In this document: piece after piece, positions 19,954-32,354 of the stretch | How the letters are laid out: each line of letters starts with the position of its first letter | How positions within the stretch are numbered: position 1 is the first letter of the stretch | NCBI GenBank assembly: GCA_018873225.1 | Contig: JAEILZ010000004.1 | Coordinates: 124,001 to 188,000, forward strand | Length of the DNA: 64,000 nt | Direction of reading: 5' to 3' | Origin: [Phialemoniopsis] sp. UDSM-2020 | Taxonomy: Eukaryota > Ascomycota > Sordariomycetes > Thyridiales > Thyridiaceae | Program-made: the position numbers and the translations under genes | The notes under the pieces: generated by a model | Database searches by the model: none | Told to the model about the DNA's origin: nothing | What the model saw: only the letters and a program-made list of their open reading frames with translations

Positions 19954-22270
19954 TTAACACTCCAGGTTGGGGCATCCCAGGCCAGTGCCGAGGATGTCGC
20001 CAGAGACACCAGTAAGCTGCAGGATGGCGCCGATGACACCGCCCATGCCCTCGCCGGCGATGAGGCCGGCGGCGATGGCGTAGGCGTAGATCTCCCAGCT
20101 CTTGAACTTCCACGTCTTCCAGATTTTAGAAATGATGGCGCCGATGAGCGCAGCATTCGTAAAGACCGGGTTGGGCAGGACAAAGGAGAGGGCGATGGCG
20201 CCCCAGTTGGGCAGCCACTGGCGGTACTTCTCGCGGGAGCCGACGAGGTAGTAGTGGCGGAAGATGACCTGGGCGACCGAGACGGCGCCCATGACGATGG
20301 CGAAGGCGCCGGCGGACCAGGGGATCTTGACGCTCGGGTCGGTGACGGCCTGGGCGACGGCCTTCCAGGCAGCGACCGAGGGGGCGGCGAAGGCGCAGTG
20401 CTCAGCTTCGTCATCGATGATGCAGGGGTAGGCGGACGTGAACAGCACAAACATGGCCGGGGCCAGCCAGACGGCGCAGAAGGTGCCAATAGCCTGGGCG
20501 ATCCACTGCTGGATGGGGGAGGTACCGATAAGGAAACCGGTGCGGAAGTCGGCGGTGAGGGCGGTGGCAACGTCAGCAGCGCCAGAGGCAAGACCACCGG
20601 CGATCAAGTTGATGGTCTGCGCGTGCTGCATGGGGTAGTGCGAGCCCTGAGTGACACCGCCGAACACGAGCTGGGAAGCCTTGGAGGCGGCGGTCAGAGG
20701 GGTCTGGTCGGTGACGGCGCCGATCTGGATGGCCAGGAAGGAGAAGATGAAGGCGAGGAAGATGGCCAGGATGGTCAATCCGCCGTTGACCTCCCACTGG
20801 AAGTGGAAGACAAGAATGGCAAGGACGGTGGAGGCAATCAGACCGACGATCCAGATCCAGTCCTTGACCTGCTGCTCAGGAGGAGCGGGGTCCTCGACAA
20901 TATGTTCGTTCTTAACTTCGTCTTCAGCGTGCCTGGCGAAGTACGGAGAAACCTTGTTGCGCTTGACGAGGATGTTATTGATGCCGACGCAAAGCTGATG
21001 CCAGACCGACTTGAAACCAATCCAGATCACCTTGTACTGGATGAAAAGCTCGGCCATGGAAGAGCAGACCATGATCATGACACCGGGCCAGAGCAGCCAG
21101 TAACGAGGAGAGGGCGTTTGCTTGCCGAGCTTGGAAAGACTGGCAAAGGTGTAGTAGCTGTCCCAGTGCGGGTCATCAGGGTATTGCTGGATGCCAATAC
21201 ACTCGCCGTAGTGCACCAGAAGGGGGCCGATGAGACCCCAGGCCAGGAAGGAACCGCCAAACATGGAGAGTGCCGAGTTCATACCGATCAAGATACCCGA
21301 GCCGATGAAGGCGGGGGTCAGCTCGATGTACCAGCCCCAGGACTCGATGTTCATGGCCCACGAGGTGTAGCCGGACCAGATGTGGATCCAGGTGAAGACG
21401 TGCCAGTCATACAGGATGCCGACGGCATAGTAGGAAGCGACACGGTGACAGATGGCGGCGGCAAAGGCGATACCAAGGGCTTTGAGCTTCTTCATGGCCT
21501 CGATACCACCAGCGACTCCGGCGTGCATGGAGCGGATGGTGAGCCCAGTGGCGGTGGCAGTCGGGAACATGAGCCTGAGCTCGCGGGCAACGCGGATGAC
21601 GAAGAACTTTCGGAGTGGGGTAACGAAGAACAGACCGACGAAAGAGCAGACAATGGTCAGGGTGTAGATGCGGCCAAGATCATTCTTGGGGTCGTCGCTA
21701 AGCAGGTGCAAACGATACATGGCAGGAATACCAGCGACAAAGATACCACCGATACCACCGGCACCGGTGGCAGCGGCCTGGACGATCGAGTTCTCCTGGG
21801 GTCCAAAAGGGCCACCGATAATAGGAAGGTTACCGGCGCTCTTGGAGATCATCTTGACGATACCGTAGCCGAAAATGGCACCAAACATGTTGGCGGTGAA
21901 GGTGAAGCCAGTCTTGAGACCTGAAATGGATAGCATGTCAGTATGAGCCTTACTACAGCTCATACAAGAAAATCAACTTACCGAGATACAAGTTGGAAGC
22001 GTTGACTAGACATCCGAGGACCACGCCAGTGACGACAGCACGCAGCGACAGCGCGGCGTGCTCAACAGGCAGGTTCGGGTCCATTGGAAGGGGCACGTAG
22101 AGATCGAGCTCATGGTGCTCGTCCTCCTCAACGTCGACCTTGAGGTCATCCTTGAAGTCTGCTACTGGGACGGGGTTGACGGGGTTCTCCACAGGAGGAT
22201 TGCCCTCGGCGAAGGGCTGCGCGGCAGCGCCATGGGGCACTGGCTTCTCGCCGATGATTGGCGTCGCCAT
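19954..22270 (-). CDS. OPT-family oligopeptide/metal-chelate transporter
   Basis: Two exons (22270-21982 and 21920-19954) encode 751 residues. After a cytoplasmic acidic N-terminus of about 70 residues come about 14-16 membrane segments. The first includes the family hallmark [15 protein letters not shown], followed by the glycine-rich [13 protein letters not shown], and a second half with [18 protein letters not shown]. This matches the OPT superfamily, closer to the yellow-stripe-like branch than to peptide-specific ISP4 by my reading. It would act in the plasma or vacuolar membrane with proton coupling. It follows the mycosporine cluster tail-to-tail with the reductase (289 bases), so it could mark the cluster edge; export of a mycosporine is conceivable but unsupported. 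The opposite strand has a long open frame that is only a codon-bias shadow. Confidence 0.93.
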
Positions 22271-25200
22271 GGTGTCTGGTGTGTTGCGATGTGTGTGCAC
22301 TGGGTCAAGTGTCCCGACAAGACAAAGCGAGGCACAGCAGCTCACACAAAAGAGTTGGATGAAAGAAGGGGCAGAGATGCCACGAGCCTGGGACGAACGA
22401 TCCAGCTGGACGGGATGAGGGCGGGACGCTGGCTTTTTGAAGGCAAGCATGGGCTCTCGCAGATCCCTGAGCTTAACTTAAATGAAGCACCGCGGGTGGC
22501 CGTCGAGGAGGACGTGCAGATTGGGGGGCAAGGGCTGGTCTGCTTCATGCATGTCCCCGCCCAGCGCGGAACGAAACACGGTCACCATGGCTCGTGCTCT
22601 GCTCCTCTCTCCACCGCGATATGGTGCCGAGAGAGGATCCCTACGGCCACGCTTCCCCAGGTCGAGAAGCTCGAGGGCCAAGGCGCGGTTGTCGCCACAC
22701 CCTAGGTCGACCGAAAAGATAAGCAGATGGAACGTTGGACCAGGGGTCGACGCTTTTTTGCCTCGTCTGGGGGTATCAATCGGCGCCCCAGAACAGCAGC
22801 CAGACGGGCCACACCATTCGTGGAGGGTCCAATATCCCGTGTTGCGTCGGGCCACGGCCACGGCCAACGCCCAGCAAATGGTGGGACGAATGATAGAAGC
22901 TGGACCGAATCGGGCAGGTGAAGCATCCATATCGAACTGGACGAGCTAGTATCGTAATCCGGCCCCTGCGAGCGTCTGCTTGGTACCAATGGTACCCTTG
23001 TTGCCCTAAAACGAACGGTGATCCTGCCCAAGACGCACTGATCTCCGGCGTCTAGATCTGATGGGCAACAGTCGAGCATGCCACGAGTGCCAATGCCCGT
23101 CCTAAACATCTCCGTCCGTACCATCTTCACATCATTTTGCCCCCTCCTCACACTCATCCCACGGAGCACCCGTCTTCGATGTTGGTTGGGTCCCAAGCGA
23201 GTGGCAGCCAGTTGAGAGAAAAAACCGGCTTTGATCAGCATAACCCGGCCCTAACTCAATTTATGGCTTGATTAAAGCCAGACCAATCAGTGGTAGGTGG
23301 GCGAGACCTGGGACGTTTTCTGCTTGACATGGCTTGCATGGCGACGTCGCTCTTTGCCGAGTCCAGTCCACTTTAGCTCACGGCACACACCCCTTTTTGC
23401 CGCCTTGGCGGGGAATGCCAGATGCGGAACAACCGTTTGCCCTGTGCTCATGCGAGTGAATGTGCGCGCGCTCTGCACCGGCTACGTACAAGATGGTGAG
23501 GGGCTTGTGGGATGGTCAGGCCCGCTTGATTGTGCACCGTGGCGCGTGCTGCATTTTCAGTCGACAGATAGTCGCTTGGTCTGGTCGTTCGCGCGATGAG
23601 AAGTCGTATGGACCGAGGCAGATTGAGCCAGGCATCGTCTTGCCGTGCCCCAGAAGACCCTGGAGGGGACCTGGTCACGCGGCCGCCGGTGATTAACCAG
23701 GGAGCCGTTGCTTGTCGGTGGCTTGCCAGAGAGTGTGTGCCATTCGCCTGGCTCCCCAATCCTTCGATGGAGCTTATCTCAGAAGGGACTAGCAGCCGAG
23801 AAGGGGCCGTTACCTCTGATCCTCTTTAGTGCCAGCCACCCCGTTCGAAGCGGGCTTCTAGCGCTGTTGTTTGGCCCCCAAGTGGCCCCTAACCGACTTG
23901 CGATACGCACTCCGCTCTTCAGAGGAATGGTGTCCCGGAGCATTTCATTGCTTGTGACAGGCACAATTTCCAAGCCAACTCTGCTCCGAATCTGCTGTCG
24001 TTCGTGACCTAGCGAACTCTTTACCAGAAAGGGCAGGTTCTTGGCTGTGGCTTGACCGCTAAGACGGCACTGTCAGCTTGGTGGGACACGAGGGCACTGA
24101 TTTGAGCGCCGAGTCTTGCTGAGTACAGTCTCGCGAAACTCTGTCAATGTCGATGATACATTACTCCTGCCCAATCTAGGTTCGCTTTCCTCGCCTGTCA
24201 ATGAACTTTCCCCATGTGATACAGTGTGAATGATAGCTCTCATTGTTTGATGATACGTGCATGGTCCGCTCCGATAATTATAGAAAAGCAGTGTGCAAGA
24301 CCGGTTTGCTATGCAGCATTTGAGTCGACGAAGTATCTGCCAACGGCTCGTCTTGCGACAGTGGTGCGCACATCGACTGTGCGACACACCCTTCCTCCAG
24401 AGGTGGTAGGAAGTCAGCAACGCACGGAAACCGGCACACACTCATGTACATAGGTAGTCGGGATCTGAAGATGACATGCCAGCCAACAGAATTCTTATGA
24501 CCACCTCAAGAAAGAGCAGGGGAAACGGAGAAATATGGCAGGATGCCCTCAGAATCCTTGTCAGCTCAAGGTTCTGACGGACAGCTACACCCACTGCGGT
24601 AAGATCCTTCTGCAACCACTAGTGACGCTGTGTTCCATCCTAAGCTTTTTTCCCAGGCCCCACCGGCCCTGCTAACGAAGATAGGCAGGCGGACAGTTCA
24701 GCCTCTTCCCGCATTGCCGTCACTAGTGGCTGGCCAGCAGCTGGGCCTGCCCTTTGCCCCAGGGCAGCCTACTTTAGACAGAACAGACCAGGCAGGTGAA
24801 AGAAAAGGCCATAAGCATTTTCTCCCTTGGGTTTGGTGAAAGTCTGCTAGTGGGACTTGAACACGCCTAGTCCTCAATTTAACCCCAGACTAAACCCAGT
24901 GCCTCTTATCTCACACTCCCCATCCGTCGGTCCCCGTCGGGGACTGATACGTGCCCCTCCAATCAATTATTCGCTAAGGATGATGACAGGCAGGGAGACA
25001 GGCAAAATGTTTGGCAAGGATCGTCACCGTCGAAACGCAGAGAGTCTGTGCCGAAACATAAAGAATGTCAGACACTGCCCATCCTCCTAGATAACGCCCG
25101 TCTTGATAATGCATGACAATTGGGGGATTAATTCTGATCCAAAAATAAATGATGCAAGAGGTCCCTTAATCACAGATGACTGATACCGCGATAGCATACC

Positions 25201-26570
25201 GAGGGAGTGGTATCGGCAGGAGACGAGGCAAGATAACATGCAGAGGCAAACACCGTATGTGGCTGCCAAGCCTTCCCCGGCTTGGCGCTACGCCTCCATA
25301 GGAAGTCTGCCCCGTCGAGTGTAGCTTCGTCGACAAGGTCAAGTTCCCATCCTCGACCTCTATTCGACAGCGAGCGCCACCAACCGAGCACCCTCTTACG
25401 TTTCGATCTGCTGTTCGTAACGGCGCAAAAAGCGACCTATTCAGGTATGCGTCTGCCCATCGAGATGTGAGAAGTGGGGGACGCGCCGCTGCTCGGGTGT
25501 GGTAAGGTTCAATATCAGCAACGCCTCGAAAGGCGGCAGGATCAGCATCACGGACGTTGGCCCTCCTTCTAGAAGCTTGATTGGAGAACCCATTGGCGTG
25601 ATGCTTCCAAATGCTACCTCGCTTGCAGTGCTGATCCGTTCTCTTGGGGGCTATTGCTGCAAAATATGCCTGTCCATGTTGCCACGCATGCGGTCGAAAA
25701 GCTTGTCACGGCGAACTTTTGCTTGGCCACCCGGACCTGTCCGACTGGCTAGACGCATCTTCTCAAGGCTCTTATCCTAGTAGCCTTAGCCGTACAGCCC
25801 TAGATCAGATTCAGCTCGGATCAGCCCAATGACCGTTGTGTGGCAAGACGATGAATCCGGGGAAGAAATCGTGGCGTCTGGTGCTGCAAAGCAGTATCTC
25901 ACATGCTCTTAGCTTCAACCTCGGAGCTCGCCACTGGAATACTTTGGTCTGGCTAGGTAGTTGGCTGTTACAAAGCCGTGACAACGTCTGATACTTGACG
26001 ATATGATCTGAGCACCTTCACCACACACCACGCTATCCAGAAAGTCTAAGCGGCCTGGGTTTGCATAAGCCCCAACCTTCTATCAGCCTCAGCTGCCTCA
26101 TGCGGCTACAATGCCATGGTCGAGACGAGGGTTGTAGCGGAATAAGATACGCACATCTAATGCCCCTGGAAACCGTCCATACCCGCTTCATTCCGCAAGA
26201 CCTCAGCTCCTCCTGACGAGGCACCCTGAAGACTATGGTTCATCTCAACCGTTTCCAATAATGGTCTTGATCGGGCAGGTATTTATTGGTCTATCTGGAA
26301 TCCCCGCAAGCTTGGAGTGTAATTAGGTAATAGTCCCCTGCACGATTCACCAGCACATTGGCGAGCTAAGTCACACGCGGTTCAGAGCCTGGTCTCGAGG
26401 CATACAGGAGCAACTTGATTTGAACTAGATTTGAAATGTTGGACAGAATTTGCTCCAACTTTGTGTTCAAGTGCGTGATTCTCTTAGATTCCGTCTGTCT
26501 TAAGCTGATAACATATAGTAATGTGCCTGTGTACTAATCTGCGTTTGGGTCTGAGCCAGCCCCTGAGCAC
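22271..26570. other. 4.3 kb interval without a visible gene
   Basis: Between two minus-strand transporters. Open frames are all under about 215 codons, none has a recognisable motif, and I find no multi-exon gene, transposon, tandem array or structured RNA by eye. It includes the promoter of the OPT gene near 22271-22500. GC content looks ordinary, so it is not an AT-rich repeat-mutated block. Confidence 0.5.
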
Positions 26571-28549
26571 CTAAGCAGAGCCCCCTGCGTGTTTCGCTCG
26601 AGCTGGAAGTCGCTCCACGACCAGGATCTCCGCCTTGAGTACCAGCTCGCCATTCTCTCCGTCTCTCTCAATAAACGGCTTTCTCTCCACATGCAGGTAC
26701 TCTCTACTTCTACGCAAGTCAAACTTGAGCCACAGCCACCACCCAACAGACCCGACGGCGACGATCCAAGCGGCTAGGAGCCCCGTGAAGTACGGTATAT
26801 GTTCTCCGAGGGATACGCTCGGGCGTGCAAAGGGCCCGATGACGATCAGCGCGAAGCCGGCGACTGCTATCAGCACCGGCAGTGGGTCCAGCCAGGGCAG
26901 GAACTTGACAATGCTGTACCAGTGTCTCCCACGCGAGCCCCGTACCCACGAGTCGATCTTGAGGTGGAGCAGGCCGCCGGCGGTAAGGACCCCTAAGATG
27001 CCGACGACGGTGAAGACCTTCAGAGATGTAAGGAGTCTATAGGCGTCAAGTGGTTGGAGAGACAACCCTATGGCCAGGATGAGGATGACTTCGCAGCCCA
27101 GATGGAGAAGTGTTGCTGCCATGGGAACTTGCTCTGCGTGATGATCGATCTCATCCACCGATGCTCCTCCTCCTCCTCCTCCTCCTCCTCTGGGCTTTGG
27201 TCGCCACAGCTTTGTGACGAGCGTATTACTGCCGGTGGCAAACATGAGAGAATATGGAAGGATGCCTTCTTTTGCGATCTCTTGTTTCACTCGGGACCCG
27301 GTGAATGTCTGGGCCATGATGTTTGCAAAGGCGAAGAGGGCAAGAACCGCATTCACAGCTCTTGTAGAGGCATCGTCCGTCTCGTTACCTTTCTTTCCAG
27401 CAAGTTTCGAGAACATTGCCACCACCATGTCCTTGTTGGGCGCGTCTGCGGCTGTGTATGGTGACATGCAGAGATAGCCGACGTTTGCGAGCGGGTAAAA
27501 CACCAGTGCGAACCCCAATGCACATATGGCAGCTCTGGGAAATGTTCGCCTGGGATTTCGTACTTCGGCTAGAACGTAGAATGGCTGCTCGAACCCTGAA
27601 TAAGGGAATATAGCAAAGACGAGGGCTAGCACAATGTCGCCGAATTGTCCACCGTCGGGCGTCTGCTTGGCCCATGTGATCCGTCGACAGGTATCACCGT
27701 GCGTGGTACCGTAGATGATACCAATCAGGCTGACAGCGACTACGAAGAGAGCCTTTGCAACAGCAAACAAATTGTTGAGGCCGATGGCAAGCTGTCTCGT
27801 GGAGATGTTTATCAAGGCACATAGGGTCACTACCCCTAATGCCCAGCCTACCACGGCCCCTTTGTTGCATGTCTGGCCTTCTTTACAACCTGGATCCACG
27901 ATTGTCGCCATGGATATGCCGAATTGTATGGCGTTGCCCGCCAGATGACCGAACACGATGAAGATGACGCCAAACACGCAAGTAGCCAAGAATCTGGGTC
28001 TGTGAAAGATGTACTCGAGCTGGATGGCACGTTATTAGTCTTTGAATAATGGACATCGACTCGTTCAATGTCTTACAAAATTCTTGTCTCCTCCGCTCCT
28101 TGGCGTTGATACAACAACCTGCGTCCCGTCCTCGTCGACATGGTTGAACAGGGGTACGGTCATGCCCAGCTCCAGCCAGCAGAGAAGCAGAGACATGACG
28201 ATGATGCCAGCGACCACCCATAGTGTGATAGCAACACCTGAGCTACCAGTCAAGGCCAGGATCTGTGCGGGCAGTGAAAAGATGCCCGTTCCAATGGTGC
28301 GATTGAGAATGAGTGCTGCGACAGTGAAGGAACCCAGTCGCTGAGCCGACGTCGGTGAGAGGTCGAGACCCTTGAAGGCCAACTTGTGAGCAAGAGTCCC
28401 TAAATAGCCTTGTGAAATGATGGACGAAGACTCACCTCTTTTCGAGCATCAAGCGCTGCAAGTCGGCGCCTCAAGTCGTCCCTGTCCCTTAACGACACGC
28501 CGACCTCTGCCCCCCGGGGCTCTTCAACTGCATTATCTCTCAGAACCAT
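26571..28549 (-). CDS. APC-superfamily amino-acid permease
   Basis: Three exons (28549-28436, 28382-28077, 28019-26571) give 622 residues in frame. A charged N-terminus precedes the first membrane helix, which bears the substrate-loop motif TIGTGIFSLPAQIL. The second region has the conserved IFPYSGFEQPFYVLAEVRNPRRTFPRA of LAT/MUP1-like fungal permeases. Around 12 helices follow, then a C-terminal cytoplasmic tail. These proteins import amino acids; the fungal MUP-like branch often favours methionine or other neutral amino acids. A loop in the second half carries a run of eight or more glycines encoded by a GGA repeat. No functional neighbour is evident. Confidence 0.92.
27163..27191. repeat. 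(CTC)n trinucleotide repeat inside the permease gene
   Basis: About nine CTC units on the plus strand, read as GGA/GAG on the coding strand and translated as a polyglycine loop. The repeat stays in frame, so length changes alter only the loop. Confidence 0.85.
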
Positions 28550-29175
28550 TGTGTTTAATTATTGCTCAAGTCAGGTAGGTTTTCCAGATCGCTAGATCTT
28601 CAGCAACTTCATTTTCGTGCCTTGAAAATGTTCGGCACATGGCACCCTATTAATGAGGCATTTGGGCAGCTGGCCAATGCTTCGGTGAGCCTGGACCGGT
28701 CTCACATGCTGGACATTGGTGTGTCACGGTGGCGTACTGGCAGTGCATGCACGTTTGCTTCTTGTCAACACAGTCTGCCCTATGGCCCAACAAGCGGCCC
28801 GGGAGGTAGCGTCTCAGCTGGTGGCGCTGGCACATCTCATTGGGCACTTCGAAGCGAAGAGAACAGCCCTCCAATCAAGGAATCTCGAGACGCGGCGTCT
28901 AGCATCGGGCGTAGATGCAGTGATTGGAAACAACCACTCGCGGCATATGTAAAGCAGCATGCCAAGCAGCTGGCTTTGATGCAAGGCAGATTTTCGAGCC
29001 TTATTCTAGGTCGCCACGCTGGTTGACCAGAGTGTGAGCAGGCCGCCCTCCGAACTTCATTCATCTTACTTTCATTTCCCCAGTTTCCCCAGGCTCCTCC
29101 CAGGCTCTCCTATCAAGTGCATCGAACTCCGCCTCCGTTCGTTCCCACCACCAAAAGATATTGCTCCTTAGCGTG
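28550..29175. other. Intergenic, divergent promoters
   Basis: Separates the permease start (reading left) from the hypothetical gene (reading right). A 154-codon open frame begins near 28562 but has random-looking composition and no motif. Pyrimidine-rich sequence near 29070-29110 fits a transcription start region. Confidence 0.45.
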
Positions 29176-30484
29176 ATGCAGAGAGTCCCCACGTTCGACA
29201 TCTCGCATAATTACAATCTCAAAGCACCCGACGCAACATTCGACTTGACTCCCGTCGATGGGAAGGCCCATCGAATCATAGTATGGCGAGCATGCGGCGT
29301 CAGAGATCGGCTGCGAATTAGCGAGTCGTTTCAGAGGCCAGGAGAGCCCGAATTCCCGTCGGGAGACATCAGGTATCTCTATATTGCCAGAGATGCCGTG
29401 TTGCCTATGTATGCAGTAACAGAGTACCGGGCTGCAGAATGGAACGTTGAAGTCCGGTATGACTGTGGAGGCGAGTCGGTAGTCTACTCGTTTCAGAGTA
29501 GGGATCAGGCCCTTTCCTTTCAGAGCATGGTGACAGGTTACGAGGTCGCGTCGTACTGCGAGAATACTTCCGTGTATATCACCCATCGACGACACTCTCA
29601 TGGACTCGTCAATGCATTCCGACTCAGGCCCGATCTGGAATTAAGTGGGATTGGCGAGGTTCAGCTCTGGAGACGGAAAACGCTGCCAGGTGAACCGCAG
29701 CCGTCCCTGTCCCCCGAACTCCCGGGCAATGAACCAGCTTTAGCATCGGGGACCGGTCCGACGCAGAGGCACAAGTTAAGCGACAGTGTGAGCGTCTTCA
29801 CCGACTCCGTGACGGGACAGAAGTTCCACATCTTCGATACCGTCTTCAAGCCATTGTTGGTCACATTTGTGAAAGATGAAAACGGTTCCTACAGCATGAG
29901 CAAGACAGAACGTAAGTTATATCCTATGACACGTCGTCTCGGTGCGATCATGGACTGAATCCAGGTGCACAGTAACCTCTCTGTCTTCTATTGTCAGGGA
30001 GAATAGTCTCATCCTGCAGCCCAAATCCGACGAAGGATATCATAGCTTCATCTCCCAGAAGCTCACTGTGCCAAAGAATGGCCTGGCTCGCTGGAACGTC
30101 TGCGCCCTTGGATCCCTAACCAAGGTTTCATCACTGGAGGCACTGAAATGCACCTCACTAGTGTTGGAGCCCCGGGACGGTGACGTAGGGTCGATCGAAT
30201 ATGACATCTTGCAACTTCAGCTTGATTACGGTGAAGCTTGCTTGGCCATTCGCCGTATCCGCCAAGCTATCCAGGAAGGCCGTATTCCCCCAACAGCCGA
30301 GCTGCCAAGGAGATTGTCCGGATCTACCGGTTCGTCATCGTCCTCTGGAGCGATATCTCGTCTGCCGGTGCTTCCTAGCTTCGCGCCCTTGGACGGGATG
30401 TTTGAGGTGGAGCTAGATGGAGAGACCAGGCCAAGGGGAGCACAAGAACTACCTTGCTCTGACGAGTATTCTGACGAGGACTGA
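29176..30484 (+). CDS. Conserved-looking hypothetical protein
   Basis: Two exons (29176-29911 and 29973-30484; intron GTAAGT to GCACAG) encode 415 residues. I chose the ATG at 29176 because the frame has no earlier ATG. The protein is soluble, without signal peptide or membrane segment. The first half has alternating beta-like segments (IIVWRACG, IRYLYIARDAV, MYAVTEYRA, WNVEVRYDC), perhaps a PH-like or beta-sandwich domain. The middle is Pro/Ser/Gly-rich, and the C-terminus ends with a serine cluster and an acidic tail (SDEYSDED). The layout resembles large families of uncharacterised ascomycete proteins. I do not recognise a function. Confidence 0.75.
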
Positions 30485-31688
30485 TATTCTTATTCGTTGT
30501 ACGTTCTCATCGTTGTATAAAGTACACAAAATTAGGTTAATGCACACAATACCACATGTGAAGATTCAAGGTCTCTATTCAGGAGAAAAAAGACCTTCTG
30601 GACGAATCAATAGCAGGTTCAACCAGAGCATACTCGACTTGGTCAGCATTAGAGCTTCTTGATTGGATCCCTTCGAAGCACCAAGATTGGTGAGTCACAA
30701 ACCTTGGTCTCGTTGACCCCTGGTCATCAACTAGGCTTCCACGACCCAAAGCATATAGCACAAATAACATGACAGGTCTTTTGCCTGCGGGCACATGGTC
30801 AATTTGAAACATTACAGAGAAGATTAGCATGGTCCCTGCACTAAGGTTGACACGCTTTCAAACATCGAGAGTTGCAATGTTTTTTTTTTTGTTTTTCCTT
30901 TTTGTCTCTCTCTTTTTGCTCCTTTCCATGCTTTGACCTTGGCCATTTATGATAATGACCGTCCGGAGCACGCTCGATCGCAAAGTCAGCATAATCTTTC
31001 AGACAAGCTTAATTTTTAGTATCACTAATCGAAAAATGAATATTGGGAAGAAATGAAGCACAAATGGTTAGCTATCAAGCAGGAAGCCGTGGGATGGATC
31101 GGGCTCGGTCGTAAAGTTCGGCCTCGGTCGTGAATATGATTGGTGATGGTTTGTGGTTGTCAAATGACAAAGCACAGAGGCCGAGAAAAGTTCGGTCTAT
31201 CTGGGCTATTCGGCCATTCCTGCGGGCAGGCAGCCATCCTTGAGCGCTGTAGCGTTGCCTAAAAGCTGACACCCTTCAGCGGGTGGTCCATTCAACGGTG
31301 GGCACTTCAGTGTACGTCTCCACTGAAGACTTGGCTTCCTTTAGCGCCCTAAATGGCTGTCCCTGCAGATCACAGAAAGCTTGTTTCCTGAATGGCAGCT
31401 CGGCGATGACGAAGACGCACCCGGACATTTCGCTATATCCCGGCGTGGATAGCCTCGCGGGTACCCGTCAATCGGGCTGTCCCGGTGCTTTGAAATAGCT
31501 TCACACTAGCCATTCTTCCCTTCTCGACGGATCGGGAACGTGACAGCAAGCAGATATAAGAAGACACGACCTCCCCGAGCCAGGTATATCGACCAAGCAT
31601 TTCAAACGCCAACATCATCACAGCTGCTTCCTCTGCAATCATTACAATAGCACCCGACAAAAATACTGAAGCAAGAACTGTATCTATC
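30485..31688. other. Intergenic with T-rich tract
   Basis: Holds the 3' end of the hypothetical gene and the promoter of the flavoprotein gene. A T-rich stretch with a run of at least twelve T lies at about 30880-30930. No gene is seen. Confidence 0.45.
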
Positions 31689-32354
31689 ATGGGATCCACA
31701 GGCATCTCACGGACCTTCAAGGTCGGCATCATCTGCGGCTCGCAGCGCATCGTCCGCGCCGGCCCCCAGATCGCCACGTTCGTCCAGCAGACCATCGCCA
31801 CACGCCTGGCCGCCGGCCCCGCTCACCCCTCAGGCGCCTCCTTCACCCTAGAGCCCATCGACATCGCGGCCCTGAACCTGCCGCTGTCGGACGAGTCCGG
31901 CGTTCCCTCCAAGATCCACTCGGCCGAAGGCTACGACCACGAGCACACGCGCTCCTGGTCGCGGCGCGTCGCGTCCCTCGACGCCTTCGTCTTCGTCACG
32001 CCGCAGTACAACTGGAGCATCCCCGCAGGCCTCAAGAACGCCATCGACCACCTCTTCCACGAGTGGCGCGGGAAACCCGCGGCTATCGTGGCGTACGGCG
32101 GGCACGGTGGGGGCAAGTGCGCCGCGGCACTGACGACGGTGCTCGGCGGCGGGATCGGCATGCGCGTCGTCGAGCCGCCCGTCTGCATGAGCTTTCCGGA
32201 CCGAGATTTCTTGATCAAGGCGGCGACGGGCCAGGAGCTGGGGCTGGACGGGACGGCGGAGGAGGGCCCGTGGAGCGACCAGAAGGCCGAGGTGCTCACG
32301 GCGTGGGAGAGCCTGGTCGGGATGCTGGTTGAGGAGAAGGCCGATGCTGCCTGA
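31689..32354 (+). CDS. NADPH-dependent FMN reductase-like flavoprotein
   Basis: Single exon, 221 residues. The N-terminus VGIICGSQRIVRAGPQIA is the phosphate-binding loop of the flavodoxin-like NADPH-dependent FMN reductase family. The FMN-contact segment FVFVTPQYNWSIPAGLKNAIDHLFHEW is almost canonical for this family, as is the following AYGGHGGGK. Members reduce free FMN, quinones or azo compounds in the cytosol with NAD(P)H. The N-terminal region is slightly extended and the C-terminus is Ala/Glu-rich. Neighbours give no pathway context, so a general quinone or chromate reductase role is the cautious reading. Confidence 0.88.
   Translation: MGSTGISRTFKVGIICGSQRIVRAGPQIATFVQQTIATRLAAGPAHPSGASFTLEPIDIAALNLPLSDESGVPSKIHSAEGYDHEHTRSWSRRVASLDAFVFVTPQYNWSIPAGLKNAIDHLFHEWRGKPAAIVAYGGHGGGKCAAALTTVLGGGIGMRVVEPPVCMSFPDRDFLIKAATGQELGLDGTAEEGPWSDQKAEVLTAWESLVGMLVEEKADAA

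Noticed and set aside
20254..21924. 556-codon open frame antisense to the OPT transporter
   Set aside because: It mirrors the third-position GC bias of the real gene; its product is Gly/Asp/Glu-rich without motifs.
24840..24875. tRNA-like T-arm sequence (GGGACTTGAAC)
   Set aside because: No matching acceptor stem, D-arm or anticodon arm could be folded around it.
27163..27191. CTC repeat as a CRISPR or minisatellite locus
   Set aside because: It is a simple in-frame trinucleotide run within an exon, coding for glycines.
28562..29026. 154-codon plus frame between permease and hypothetical gene
   Set aside because: No motif, random-looking composition, lies in a divergent promoter.
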